A stretch of 32,508 bases of DNA, taken from Methanoculleus sp. UBA208 (lineage in GTDB: Archaea > Halobacteriota > Methanomicrobia > Methanomicrobiales > Methanoculleaceae). Below are positions 23,692 through 31,844 of this stretch, one piece after another. Each line of letters starts with the position of its first letter. The first letter of the stretch is position 1. The position numbers and the translations under genes were made by a program. The stretch covers positions 1 to 32,508 of the forward strand of contig NZ_DAFZ01000023.1 of NCBI RefSeq assembly GCF_002498065.1, in the 5' to 3' direction. The notes under the pieces were generated by a model. The model made no database searches and was not told the DNA's origin. It saw only the letters and a list, made by a program, of their open reading frames with translations.

Positions 23692-25698
23692 TCACGAACC
23701 CGACAACTGGAAAAGGGCGGACGCCCGTGCCACAGGCTCGGGCGCGCCCAGGACGATGACAATATCGTTGGGCAGGATCTCCGTCTCCCCGTCCGGATTC
23801 GTGATCGTCTCCTCTCCCCGCAGGACGGCGAGGACCAGCACGTCGTGTCTTCTGCGGAGGTTGATCTCCCCGAGCGTCTTCCCCGCCACCGGGGCGGCCG
23901 GGTCGATCGTGTAGGTGACGATGCTCACGTTGGAGAGCCGGTAGATCAAATCCGTGAACGTCGGAGGGTGCTCCTGCGGGTTGCGGAGCATCTGGTAGGT
24001 GTCCGAGCGGATCTCAGCCGTCAGTCCCTCGATCCGGTCCTTCGGGATGAGGTATTTGTTCAGCACCCTGGTGAAGATCTCCAGCGACGTCTCAAACTCC
24101 TCCGGGACCACCTCGCTGGCCCCGAGATCCTGCAGGGGCGCCACCTCGATGAGGTAGCGGGTTCGCACGATGATGTAGAGGGACGGGTTCAGGCGGCGGC
24201 AGGCCTCCACGATCTTTCGGGTCGAGACGGGATCGTTGATCGCGATCACGGCGATACGGGCGGACTCGATATCGGCGTGCACCAGGACCGTCTCCGTGGT
24301 GGCGTCACCGTAGTGGATGGGCTCGCCGAGCGCCCGCTCTTTTCGCACGGTCTCGGGGTTGATCTCGATGATGACGTACGGGATCCCGCCGACTTTCGCC
24401 GCCCTCGCAAGGTTCCTCCCCGTCACGCCGTAGCCGATGATAACCACGTGTTCCCTGAGGTGCTTGCGCTCGGGCTCCTGTACGGGACGGCGTGCATCAA
24501 GGGCCCGGTGGAGGAACTCGACGCGGCGAAGGCGCTCGGAGAGCATCGGCCCGCCGCCGATGACGAACGGTGTGGCGGCCATCGTGATGAGGGCGGTCAC
24601 AAGGAAGAGCTGGTAGCTCTCGGGAGAGAGAATGCCGTAATCAAGACCGCTCCTTGAGAGGATGAAGGAGAATTCTCCCACCTGGGCAAGGGCGAGCCCG
24701 ACGAGGGTGATGGTGCGGATGGGGTAGCCCAGAACCGCCGGAACCACGGCGGCGATCACTCCCTTTGCGACGATCACGCCCACGATCAGGAGAAACACCA
24801 CTCCGAGGTGCTCGAGTAAGAACCCCACGTCGAGCAGCATCCCCACCGAGACAAAGAAGAAACTCGTGAAGATGTCGCGGAACGGCACGATGCTGCCGAT
24901 GGCCTGATGGCTGTACTCCGACCGGGAGATCAGGAGTCCGGCGAGGAGGGCGCCCAGAGCGAGCGAGATCCCGGCGAGCGAGACGAGCCAGGCGACACCG
25001 AAGCACGTCACCACGATGAAGAGAAGGAAGAGTTCGCGGTTCCTCGTTCTCGCTATCTGGTAGAGGAACCAGGGGACCCCCCACTTTGCGGCCACCACGA
25101 GGATGACGAGGATCAGGATGTCCGTGGCGAGTATCGACGAGAGGGACTCCATACTGAGCGCCTGCACTGCCGCGGGTGCGGAGATGCTCGCGAGGAACGG
25201 TATGGCCATGATCATCGGGATGGCGACGATGTCCTGGAAGATCAGGACCCCGAGGATGATGTTGCCGTGCGGAGTGCTCATCTCCCCCCGCTGATGGAGG
25301 ATCCGGAGCACGACCGCGGTGCTGGAGAGGGCGAAGAGGAAACCCAGAAGGACGGCTTCCGCAAACGGCAGTCCGATGAGCGTCGCGACGGAGAAGGAGA
25401 CCAGAAACGTCAGGAAGACCTGGATCGATCCGCTGATGAGGAGCATGTTGCGCATCTGCCAGAGGTGGGCGAAGGAGAACTCGAGACCGATGGTGAAGAG
25501 CAGCAGGATGATCCCGATCTCGGCAAGGATGTTGACCTCTTCGACCGACTGCACGATGCCGAGCACGTTCGGCCCGACGATGATGCCCGTCAGGATGAAC
25601 CCGACCAGCGGGGGGATGCGCAGCGGGTTGAAGAGCAGTCCGACTATGAGGGAGATTCCAAATATGAGGACGATGGCGTTCAGGATTTGCAGTTCCAT
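23692..25698 (-). CDS. Kef-type cation/proton antiporter with RCK domains
   Basis: A 668-residue monovalent cation:proton antiporter-2 family protein. Residues 1 to about 385 form the exchanger, with roughly twelve helices. Signature stretches include PPLVGFILTGIIVGPN (29-44) and LLLFTIGLEFSFAHLWQMR near 65-83. A TrkA-N/RCK domain follows (about 412-530), with the nucleotide-binding VVIIGYGVTGRNLA and the acidic strand end VIIEINPE. A TrkA-C domain completes the chain (about 575-660). It would move K+ or Na+ against protons, gated by a nucleotide or ligand at the RCK domain. ATG 25698 has GGGAG (25706-25710) seven bases upstream. No subunit gene of the KefF/G type is nearby. Confidence 0.9.
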   Translation of the reverse strand: MELQILNAIVLIFGISLIVGLLFNPLRIPPLVGFILTGIIVGPNVLGIVQSVEEVNILAEIGIILLLFTIGLEFSFAHLWQMRNMLLISGSIQVFLTFLVSFSVATLIGLPFAEAVLLGFLFALSSTAVVLRILHQRGEMSTPHGNIILGVLIFQDIVAIPMIMAIPFLASISAPAAVQALSMESLSSILATDILILVILVVAAKWGVPWFLYQIARTRNRELFLLFIVVTCFGVAWLVSLAGISLALGALLAGLLISRSEYSHQAIGSIVPFRDIFTSFFFVSVGMLLDVGFLLEHLGVVFLLIVGVIVAKGVIAAVVPAVLGYPIRTITLVGLALAQVGEFSFILSRSGLDYGILSPESYQLFLVTALITMAATPFVIGGGPMLSERLRRVEFLHRALDARRPVQEPERKHLREHVVIIGYGVTGRNLARAAKVGGIPYVIIEINPETVRKERALGEPIHYGDATTETVLVHADIESARIAVIAINDPVSTRKIVEACRRLNPSLYIIVRTRYLIEVAPLQDLGASEVVPEEFETSLEIFTRVLNKYLIPKDRIEGLTAEIRSDTYQMLRNPQEHPPTFTDLIYRLSNVSIVTYTIDPAAPVAGKTLGEINLRRRHDVLVLAVLRGEETITNPDGETEILPNDIVIVLGAPEPVARASALFQLSGS

Positions 25699-25788
25699 TT
25701 CCGGCTCCCGTGCTTCGTCCTACCTGTTTTCGGTTTGAGCCACATCTAGGTATCGGGCCGTCCGGGTGCCGGCCGGAGAGTACAGGTT

Positions 25789-25980
25789 TCACTCCTTCTT
25801 CGCGGCCGCAAACCCGGCCAGAAGCACCCCGAGAACGCAGAGGATCAGGCCGAGCGTCCCGGTGCTGAGCCCCGTCGGCGCCGAGCCGATGAAGTAGTAG
25901 CCAGCCGCCGAGAAGTGCAGGACGAACGCGATGCCGAGGAGGGAGATGGTGAGTGCCAGCGTGCCGGTGTTGTTTGCCAT
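25789..25980 (-). CDS. Small two-helix membrane protein, copy A (63 residues)
   Basis: I do not recognise a named family. The protein has helix 1 (LALTISLLGIAFVLHF), a polar loop (FIGSAPTGLSTG), helix 2 (LGLILCVLGVLLAGFAA) and ends in AAKKE. A 63-residue paralogue at 31955-32146 differs at 15 positions, mostly in the loop, and a broken copy lies at 29698-29884. The start is set at ATG 25980 because the paralogues align from that codon. Upstream the minus frame stays open to 26124, but the corresponding reading frame shifts between copies, so that part is not protein. No clear ribosome site was found, so a leaderless start is possible. Confidence 0.65.
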   Translation of the reverse strand: MANNTGTLALTISLLGIAFVLHFSAAGYYFIGSAPTGLSTGTLGLILCVLGVLLAGFAAAKKE

Positions 25981-26133
25981 GGGTTTTCGGAAGAGGGTGG
26001 GTGATGATGAATTATCCGTTTTTTGGATTGCAACGGGGTCGAGGGAGGTTCCAAAAACGGGGTTCGACCGGAAGACGCGACCGTTCAAAAACCAGGCCGC
26101 TGGAGGGCGAGCACCACACTGCAAAGGTGAACT
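25789..26133 (-). repeat. Dispersed module copy A (gene plus conserved upstream DNA)
   Basis: The small membrane-protein gene and its upstream DNA recur as a unit. By eye, 26002-26133 matches 32166-32297 at 121 of 132 bases without gaps. A shared element is the inverted repeat ATCC, then GTTTTTT, then GGAT, near 26024-26038. Copies B and C are at 29698-29950 and 31955-32297. Between 26134 and 26306 nothing further was recognised. Confidence 0.8.
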
Positions 26134-26306
26134 CCCTCACGGGACGGCAGGCGGATCGTGCCCATTTCGCTCCAATCCCCGACGAACGCCGTGGAAGTGA
26201 AGGGGAACGTGGCCCTTGTGGCCGCGAGGGGCGGCAAGGCCATCTTCCCCGCAGCATCACCGTTGTCCCGTCCAGCCGGATACGGCAGAGCACCGGAACA
26301 CCTCAA

Positions 26307-26314
26307 CATTTATC
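26307..26314 (+). promoter_or_regulatory. TATA-like box for the antitoxin gene
   Basis: CATTTATC is about 60 bases before the GTG at 26371. Transcription near 26336 would give a short leader containing the G-rich ribosome site GGTGG near 26360. Confidence 0.4.
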
Positions 26315-26370
26315 GCTCCGCTCCCCCAGGACACCCGTACAGGTGAGAGAGCGGCAGGGGGTGGTAAGCG

Positions 26371-26571
26371 GTGATCAACATCAAACGGCAGTACATCGTA
26401 ACCGACAACGACAGAAAGATCGGGGTCGTTCTTGACATCGAGACCTTCGAGAAGATCGAGGAGCTCCTCGAAGATTGCGGGCTTGCGTTCTCCATGGAAG
26501 AGGTCGGGGAGGAAGAATCCCTCTCGCTCAGTGAGGCGCAAAAGTGCTATGCGCAGATGAAGAAGCGATAG
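26371..26571 (+). CDS. Phd/RelB-like antitoxin, 66 residues
   Basis: The sequence INIKRQYIVTDNDRKIGVVL, followed by DIETFEKIEELLEDCGL, matches small archaeal antitoxins of RelE/ParE toxins. The N-terminal beta strands bind operator DNA as a dimer, and the C-terminal acidic helix (MEEVGEEESLSLSEAQKCY) wraps the toxin. A GTG start at 26371 follows GGTGG by about six bases. The partner should be the next frame, one base further on, but that gene is decayed (next entry). This may be a solitary antitoxin. Confidence 0.7.
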   Translation: MINIKRQYIVTDNDRKIGVVLDIETFEKIEELLEDCGLAFSMEEVGEEESLSLSEAQKCYAQMKKR

Positions 26572-26572
26572 C

Positions 26573-26761
26573 ATGGTTCTTTGCCGTTATAAGAAGACGT
26601 TTTTGAAGGATCTGGCAACTCCACGGGCTCTTCGCCATGAATACATGAGGCTGCATTGTCCATCTTTTGAATTGCCTTGTATGAGTGATTCATTGAAGGA
26701 ACACGGGACAGTCTCCGGGTTGTATCGCTATTCACTGATACCTTCATATAGGTATCAGTGA
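26573..26761 (+). pseudogene. Truncated RelE-like toxin remnant
   Basis: The frame begins one base after the antitoxin stop, the normal place for a toxin. Its start, CRYKKTFLKDLA, matches the first strand and helix of archaeal RelE proteins. A later stretch, LPCMSDSLKEHGTVSGLYRY, resembles the middle of the fold, but the region between is poorly matched. The C-terminal catalytic strands are absent. The last codons (IPSYRYQ) are read from an inverted-repeat operator belonging to another toxin-antitoxin type, which is where the gene was cut. Intact toxin function is unlikely. Confidence 0.55.
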
Positions 26762-26772
26762 TAGGGTGTCGG
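26732..26772. promoter_or_regulatory. Orphan AbiE-type operator/promoter
   Basis: TCACTGATACC (26732-26742) and GGTATCAGTGA (26751-26761) form a perfect 11-base inverted repeat with an 8-base spacer. The second arm runs on as TATCAGTGATAGGGTGTCGG (26753-26772). This matches the operator repeats before the AbiE-type pair at 31869-31887 and 31912-31930. The flanking TGATACC and TATAG elements also match; about 25 of 31 bases agree. No AbiE gene lies next to it, so it appears to be the relic of a lost module. Confidence 0.6.
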
Positions 26773-26915
26773 GACGCGGGCCGCACCCACCGGAACTTCC
26801 ACGCCGCTTTTCGCCATTGCTCGTGACTATTCCGCAGAGCGTGACCCAGGAAAAGATCCGACCCGATAGAGGTTGCCGTTCAGCCGGAAAATACCGCTTT
26901 ACTCCTCTCTTGCCC

Positions 26916-26937
26916 GGGATGACCTGAGGGTCATCCC
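26916..26937 (-). terminator. Hairpin directly after the UspA gene
   Basis: GGGATGACC (26916-26924) and GGTCATCCC (26929-26937) form a perfect 9-base-pair stem with a 4-base loop, abutting the stop codon at 26938. No T-tract follows on the minus strand, so it may act in 3'-end stability rather than termination. Confidence 0.5.
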
Positions 26938-27363
26938 CTACTTGACGATCATCACCGGACACTTCGCGGTCTGGGCGACCTTCTGGCTGACACTGCCCAT
27001 CATCACACCGCGAATCGCACCAAGCCCCCGGCTTCCGACAACGATCAGGTCGGCGCTCTCCTTCTGGGCGATTGCGAGGATCTCCGCCACGGGATCGCCG
27101 AGCGCAACCTTCAGCGCATAGGGTATCCCTGCCGCCTCAAACCGCTCGAGCGTCTCGCGAGCCGCCTGCCGTGCGTCCTCCTCAAGAAGAGCATGGACGT
27201 CAAACCCTGCCTTGACCATCCGGGACTGCGACGGGGTCGAAGTGGCGATATGCACCACGATGACCGTCGGGTGAGAGAACTCCTGTATCAGATCGATTGC
27301 GGCCTCTGTCGCCCGAAGGGCGTTCTCCGAACCGTCTGTAGCGAGAAGAATCGTACGAAACAT
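26938..27363 (-). CDS. Universal stress protein (UspA family)
   Basis: A 141-residue single-domain universal stress protein. FRTILLATDGSENALRATEA gives the first strand with Asp9. The ATP-binding signature Gly-X2-Gly-X9-Gly-Ser is present in VGSRGLGAIRGVMMGSVSQ (about 108-126), so it is of the ATP-binding subclass. It is a cytosolic dimer by family knowledge. ATG 27363 is chosen because GGAG (27370-27373) precedes it by six bases; the TTG at 27375 overlaps that site. The gene is divergent from the SulP transporter across a 272-base intergenic region. There, a TATATGG element near 27496 could serve this gene with a long leader. Such proteins often pair with membrane transporters. Confidence 0.9.
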   Translation of the reverse strand: MFRTILLATDGSENALRATEAAIDLIQEFSHPTVIVVHIATSTPSQSRMVKAGFDVHALLEEDARQAARETLERFEAAGIPYALKVALGDPVAEILAIAQKESADLIVVGSRGLGAIRGVMMGSVSQKVAQTAKCPVMIVK

Positions 27364-27635
27364 AAATATCTCCAATCAAACCGGCGCTGCCGGCGGCATG
27401 CATACCGTACAGTGCATTTCCGGCCGAAAAACCGGACAGACACCAGACCGTACGACACCACAGAACCCGTATTCTCAATGATTTACATTCACGCCATATA
27501 GGCATACCGATGATCGGGGGCAGTACCCCGGGAGATGCAGAGAAAACTTCAAGTTTTAAGCGGGCGAAATAAAGGGTCACTCGCGGCATCCGCCGATCGT
27601 TTTTACCTTCGAACAATTTAAACCGAGGATTTTTC

Positions 27636-29090
27636 GTGGATCTGAACTCGCAGATAAATTTGAGCGCGCTGAAGAAGGCGTGGCTCTCCAATGTGAAGGG
27701 CGACACCCTTGCCGGGATGACCGTCGCGCTGGCCCTCATCCCGGAAGCGATCGCCTTCTCCATCATCGCCGGCGTCGACCCCATGGTGGGACTCTACGCC
27801 TCCTTCTGTATCGCCGTCGTGATCGCCTTTGCCGGCGGAAGGCCGGGGATGATCTCCGGAGCCACCGGGGCGATGGCCCTCGTCATGGTCGTCCTGATCC
27901 GCGACCACGGGCTCGAATACCTCCTCGCCGCGACCATCCTCACCGGTATCCTCCAGTTTGTCCTCGGGCAGCTGAACGTCGGGCGGTTCATTACATTCAT
28001 TCCCTATTCCGTCGTCCTCGGGTTCGTCAACTCTCTGGCCATCCTGATCTTCCTCTCGCAGGTGCCGTTCCTCATCGGCGCTTCGTTTGCGATGTATGGA
28101 ATGGTTGCCGCAACCATAGCCATCATCTACCTCCTCCCCCGGTTGACGAAGGCCGTACCGTCGTCGCTCGTCGCTATCGTTGTGATAACGGCCGCTGCCA
28201 TCGTCTCGAAGGCCGACGTCCTCGCCGTCGGAGATCTCGGGACAATCACCAGAGCGCTCCCGGCCTTCCACCTCCCCGCCGTGCCGCTGACACTGGAGAC
28301 GCTTCTCGTCATTCTGCCCTACTCGCTGACGCTCGTCATCGTCGGGCTGCTCGAGTCGCTCCTGACGGCTTCCATCGTCGACGAGATGACCGACACGGAG
28401 AGCAATAAGGACCGCGAGGTCAGAGGGCAGGGGATTGCAAACTGCGTCACGGGGTTCTTCGGCGGGATGGCGGGTTGTGCGATGATCGGTCAGTCGGTCA
28501 TCAATGTCAGGTCCGGCGGTACCGGCAGGCTATCAAGTCTCGTCGCCGGTCTCTTCCTGATCTTCCTCATCATCGCGCTCGGCGATATCGTGGCGCAGAT
28601 ACCGATGGCCGCTCTCGTCGGCGTCATGATCGTCGTCGCGATCGGGACGTTCGAGTGGCAGTCGATCCGGGATCTGCCCCGGATTCCGGCAGGCGACGCG
28701 GCGGTCATGCTTCTCACGATCGCGATCGTGGTCTACACGCACGACCTCGCAAAAGGAGTCATCGCCGGCGTCGTTCTCGCGGCCCTGATCTTCGGGTGGA
28801 AGATCTCGGTCATCTCGGCGTCGGGCACGATCCGGCACGACGGCGTCAAGATCTACACGGTGAAGGGCCAGCTCTTCTTCGGCACGATGACCTCGTTCAT
28901 CGGTCTCTTCGACTACGCCGGCGACCCGGAGCGGGTGCGGATCGACTTCTCCAGTTCCCATATCTGGGACCAGTCGGCCGTGGAGGCGATAGCACGGGTC
29001 GTGCACAGGTACCAGCAGCAGGGTAAATCGGTCTACGTCATCGGCCTGAACCCGGAGAGCCAGGAGACGCTTGATAAGGGTTTTTCATAA
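27636..29090 (+). CDS. SulP (SLC26) family anion transporter with STAS domain
   Basis: A 484-residue transporter. The SulP signature is near the N-terminus (TLAGMTVALALIPEAIAFSI, about 24-43, then AGVDPMVGLYASF). About eleven to twelve helices follow to residue 395, with a conserved GFFGGMAGCAMIGQSVINV stretch near 272-290. The C-terminal STAS domain (about 405-480) contains IDFSSSHIWDQSAVEAI, typical for the family. Substrates in the family are sulfate, bicarbonate or other anions; the sequence does not decide. The GTG start at 27636 follows GAGGAT (27624-27629) by six bases. No carbonic anhydrase lies beside it, but a sulfatase is encoded 5.5 kb upstream. Confidence 0.9.
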   Translation: MDLNSQINLSALKKAWLSNVKGDTLAGMTVALALIPEAIAFSIIAGVDPMVGLYASFCIAVVIAFAGGRPGMISGATGAMALVMVVLIRDHGLEYLLAATILTGILQFVLGQLNVGRFITFIPYSVVLGFVNSLAILIFLSQVPFLIGASFAMYGMVAATIAIIYLLPRLTKAVPSSLVAIVVITAAAIVSKADVLAVGDLGTITRALPAFHLPAVPLTLETLLVILPYSLTLVIVGLLESLLTASIVDEMTDTESNKDREVRGQGIANCVTGFFGGMAGCAMIGQSVINVRSGGTGRLSSLVAGLFLIFLIIALGDIVAQIPMAALVGVMIVVAIGTFEWQSIRDLPRIPAGDAAVMLLTIAIVVYTHDLAKGVIAGVVLAALIFGWKISVISASGTIRHDGVKIYTVKGQLFFGTMTSFIGLFDYAGDPERVRIDFSSSHIWDQSAVEAIARVVHRYQQQGKSVYVIGLNPESQETLDKGFS

Positions 29091-29697
29091 TGTATCCGCT
29101 GCTGTGACTGGAGAGAATAAAGGAAAGCAGATCGTGCAGCCAGGTATATCAGCGCGTTGATCTGTTCGAGCCGTATACAAAACAGAACGGTATTCCCGTT
29201 TTGCGAGCCGATATGCGCACGCCGGAGAGCGTTACCGGCAGGACGTCCAGCGGCGGTGGCGGACACGATCCCGCACGGCCTTCATCACGTGGACTGTTTC
29301 TCGATCATGCATCCAGGATCGTGTTTGTTTGATCAAAAACGGCAGGATGCATCGTGAACCGACGCGTTTATCCCGAGTGAGCAGTCAGGATTCGGTATCA
29401 CGCTTACGCATACAGTGCGTAACCGATCAGCAACGTCCGGGATAGAAAGCCATACATCCCGATAGGTGAGACAACATGAAGGAACGGGTGTTTCGGGGAA
29501 TCGCTGCCACGTGCATCTGGTGTGTCTCCTGTCTGGAACGCTCTCCAGGCAACGGACACGGCAGGCCGAGAACTGCGTGCAGGCCGTATACGGTGCGCTA
29601 ATTATGTCATCTGTCATCCCCCGTGTTAAATGTTTCCCGGCCGCGATTCCCGGGGTCCCTAACCCTGCAGGGGTTGCTCATCGATCGGAGAATCTCG
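29091..29697. other. 607-base stretch without a convincing gene
   Basis: All open frames here give Cys/Arg/Ser-rich sequence without family resemblance or ribosome sites. Two inverted repeats stand out: ATGCATCC (29307-29314) with GGATGCAT (29345-29352), and TTACGCA (29404-29410) with TGCGTAA (29416-29422). No tRNA or other RNA gene was recognised. It may be decayed sequence between remodelled modules. Confidence 0.5.
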
Positions 29698-29884
29698 TTA
29701 CACTTCTTCTTCGCGGCAGCAAACCCGGCGAGAAACACCGCGATGATGCAGAAGATCAGGCCGGTGCTGAACCCCGTCGGCGCCGGTCCGATGAAGGAGT
29801 AGGGTGCTGCCGGGAAGTGCAGGGCGAACGCGGTGCCGGGGAGGGGGAGATGGTGAGGGAGAGGGGGCCGATGTCGTTTGGTAT
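29698..29884 (-). pseudogene. Broken copy B of the small membrane protein
   Basis: It aligns with copies A and C through both helices, but the start codon is ATA (29884) instead of ATG. There is a net two-base insertion in the first helix (CCCCCTCCCCGG for CCCTCCTCGG), which shifts the frame. Nine bases are missing from the loop. The end (GCCGCGAAGAAG) is still well conserved. Confidence 0.75.
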
Positions 29885-29950
29885 GGGTCTCGGAAGAGAG
29901 ATGAGGGAGAGGAGGTTATCCATTTTTTGGGTTGTAGTGAAGGCAAGGTT
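29698..29950 (-). repeat. Dispersed module copy B (degenerate)
   Basis: The broken gene copy is preceded by a recognisable piece of the conserved upstream DNA: TTATCCATTTTTTGGGTTGT near 29918-29937, against TTATCCGTTTTTTGGATTGC in copies A and C. Similarity fades beyond about 29950. Confidence 0.65.
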
Positions 29951-29973
29951 AGTTCGGGAAACATATTCGAGCA

Positions 29974-30015
29974 GCAGGTGCCGCCTGCGAGGCGAGGGTG
30001 TTAACACCCTGCCTC
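29974..30015 (-). terminator. Hairpins after the AbiE-type toxin gene
   Basis: GAGGC plus AGGGTGTT (29989-30002) pairs with AACACCCT plus GCCTC (30003-30015), leaving only one bulged G. A smaller hairpin, GCAGG/CCTGC (29974-29988), adjoins it. Lying about 55 bases past the toxin stop codon, they are the likely 3' end of that operon. Confidence 0.5.
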
Positions 30016-30070
30016 AACTGTTCCCGTAACTTTTTCCGAGGAGCGGTTTCACCTCTATCGAGCCGGGTTC

Positions 30071-30817
30071 TCACAACACCGACAGAAAATCCTCGCAGAC
30101 CCGCCGAATGGTCTTCTCATCCATCCGCTCGTACTTTTCCCGGGCATCGTCCGAATCCGGCAGTCCCTCGATGCATTCCCTCAGGAATGGATGGCGATTC
30201 AGCAGCTCGCCGAGGAGTTCGAGATCGAGATCATGCCCACCATGCTCAGGATCCAGCAGAGCCAGGACGTCGGCATTGTCCTTGACGAGTTTCGAATACT
30301 CCCACTCCAGATCGGGCGATCTCCCCAGTTCGTAGCGGAATGAGCGGTCCCATACGGCTTTTAACTTCATGATCAGGAGGGCTCCGCGTGTCGGAACGGC
30401 CACCCGGATGTTGCCCCTGACGGGCATGACAGCCGTATGATCATCGAGAAAGTCAAATGCAAGTTCTCCCCGCCCGCCCTCGAATGGGTTCGCCCGCTCT
30501 CTTGAGTAAAAGTCGAGTGTGACGGTTTCCGCACCGGATCCCTTCTCCACGGTCGTATGGTGGGTGTATCGCCTGTAATGAAATCCCCCGTGATGAACCA
30601 GATGATACATCAGGCTTCGGCGGGTTCTGCTGTTGGTGACGAGGTCGATGTCGACGGAACCGACGTACGGGTTGTATGCATCGACAGCCCATCCTCCGAT
30701 AAGGATCGTCGTCGGAGCGGGTGAATCTCCTTCGCGTTCGCGGACCCAGGCGACGATCTCCCGGAGCTCGGCAAGCGAGCGCTCGATAACCTCCTGGCCC
30801 GGGTTATAGAGCGTCAT
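30071..30817 (-). CDS. AbiEii-like nucleotidyltransferase (putative toxin)
   Basis: A 248-residue protein of the DNA polymerase beta-type nucleotidyltransferase superfamily. The active site reads ILIGGWAVDAYNPYVGSVDI (39-57) then DLV, with the Gly-Gly pair at 41-42 and metal ligands Asp56 and Asp58. A third carboxylate is likely in ETVTLDFYS near residue 103. AbiEii toxins of type IV systems use this fold to transfer nucleotides to tRNA or other targets; the target here is unknown. It is the second gene of a two-gene operon. Its ATG (30817) overlaps the end of the antitoxin-like gene by 14 bases, so the two are translationally coupled. Strong hairpins follow its stop. Confidence 0.8.
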   Translation of the reverse strand: MTLYNPGQEVIERSLAELREIVAWVREREGDSPAPTTILIGGWAVDAYNPYVGSVDIDLVTNSRTRRSLMYHLVHHGGFHYRRYTHHTTVEKGSGAETVTLDFYSRERANPFEGGRGELAFDFLDDHTAVMPVRGNIRVAVPTRGALLIMKLKAVWDRSFRYELGRSPDLEWEYSKLVKDNADVLALLDPEHGGHDLDLELLGELLNRHPFLRECIEGLPDSDDAREKYERMDEKTIRRVCEDFLSVL

Positions 30818-31844
30818 ACATGTCTACCATCGCTTTGGTGAGATCCATCGCGCTGTACCCGAATCCTGCAAGGTCGAGCAGGGTCTGTGCAGGAGATACG
30901 ACAGTGATACCTTCTTTCTGTTGCCTGTTGGTAAACACGTCCCTGTCCGGCGCGTAGATCCACGCCCGTATACTGTTCCGGTTTGACTCGTTAAAGGGCG
31001 TTTCGAAGAGTTCTCTGAAGAGAGCGAGGTTCTTTTTGTCGAGGTAGAGGTAGACCGCATCCTGGCGGACGGCGTATCCCGTATAGAGCCCGCCGGCAGT
31101 GTAGCCCGTGAAGGCGAACGGCACATCCTGGTCGGAGAGCATGTAGGTGATGTCCCTCGCCGCCGGTATCGAATCGCTGAAGGAGGTCGGGATCTCCGCG
31201 ATGCTCAGGTTCTTTATCGGCCGCTCCCAGGCAATGCCGTTCAGGAGTTTCTTCACATCGCCGATCTGAACGTAGCTGTTGTTCTTCTTCGCGATGCCCT
31301 GGCTCATGAGCATCTCTACGGTTTTGTGCGCCCAGCCATAGGAGACGTTCTCCTGCAGTGCCAGTTGCCGGATAGATGTGCACTTCTCTTTGAGCAGGCG
31401 GGAGACGATCTTCCAGGATTTTTCGGAAGTGATCCTGCTCTTCGACGGCTTGAACTTGGATTGAAGGGGCGGGCCGAGTGTCCGGGGGAGTCTGATCACC
31501 CGGATGTCGAGTTCCCGTGCGAGTTGTTCTTCCCGTGGGCGGATGGTTCTGGCGGCGAGAACCAGCTCGACCGGAAGCCGATCGGGCTTCCGGCGATGCC
31601 AGAGCTCCCGCAGGAGTTGCATCCGGGCAATCGTGTCGATCGAGATGACATTCGCTTTTACCTCGACGAAGTAGAGCCGATCGCCGTCTTTGAAGACGAT
31701 ATCCGGCTGCAACGGCAGCTCCATCTCCATCGCGGGGTGCAGAGTTGCAATATCGTCGGTTCCGGCTTCGGGGGAGAGACCGAGCGCCTCCCGGATGAAC
31801 GCGACGACTTCCGGGGATTGATCAATCGAGGTCACGATTATCAC
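30804..31844 (-). CDS. AbiEi-like antitoxin with N-terminal PD-(D/E)XK domain
   Basis: A 346-residue three-part protein. Residues 1-122 look like a restriction-endonuclease-fold domain: Pro47-Asp48 (LQPDIVF) and Glu61-Val-Lys63 (LYFVEVKANV) give the PD-x(n)-ExK site. VELVLAARTI and DIRVIRLP are the later strands. Residues about 138-200 form a winged helix (TSIRQLALQENVSYGWAHKT). Residues 205-346 match the AbiEi antitoxin C-terminal domain (FAFTGYTAGGLYTGYA, then VVSPAQTLLDLAGFG). It should repress its own operon and neutralise the toxin encoded next. GTG 31844 is taken as the start. GTG 31835 is 26 bases from a TATA box and would suit a leaderless start; both leave all domains intact. Confidence 0.78.
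   Translation of the reverse strand: MIIVTSIDQSPEVVAFIREALGLSPEAGTDDIATLHPAMEMELPLQPDIVFKDGDRLYFVEVKANVISIDTIARMQLLRELWHRRKPDRLPVELVLAARTIRPREEQLARELDIRVIRLPRTLGPPLQSKFKPSKSRITSEKSWKIVSRLLKEKCTSIRQLALQENVSYGWAHKTVEMLMSQGIAKKNNSYVQIGDVKKLLNGIAWERPIKNLSIAEIPTSFSDSIPAARDITYMLSDQDVPFAFTGYTAGGLYTGYAVRQDAVYLYLDKKNLALFRELFETPFNESNRNSIRAWIYAPDRDVFTNRQQKEGITVVSPAQTLLDLAGFGYSAMDLTKAMVDMYDAL

Noticed and set aside
24907..25749. 280-codon plus-strand open frame
   Set aside because: It is antisense to the Kef-type antiporter; its extreme Asp/Glu/Arg content mirrors the hydrophobic codons on the other strand.
29333..29617. 94-codon minus-strand frame
   Set aside because: Cys/Arg-rich with no ribosome site, promoter or family resemblance.
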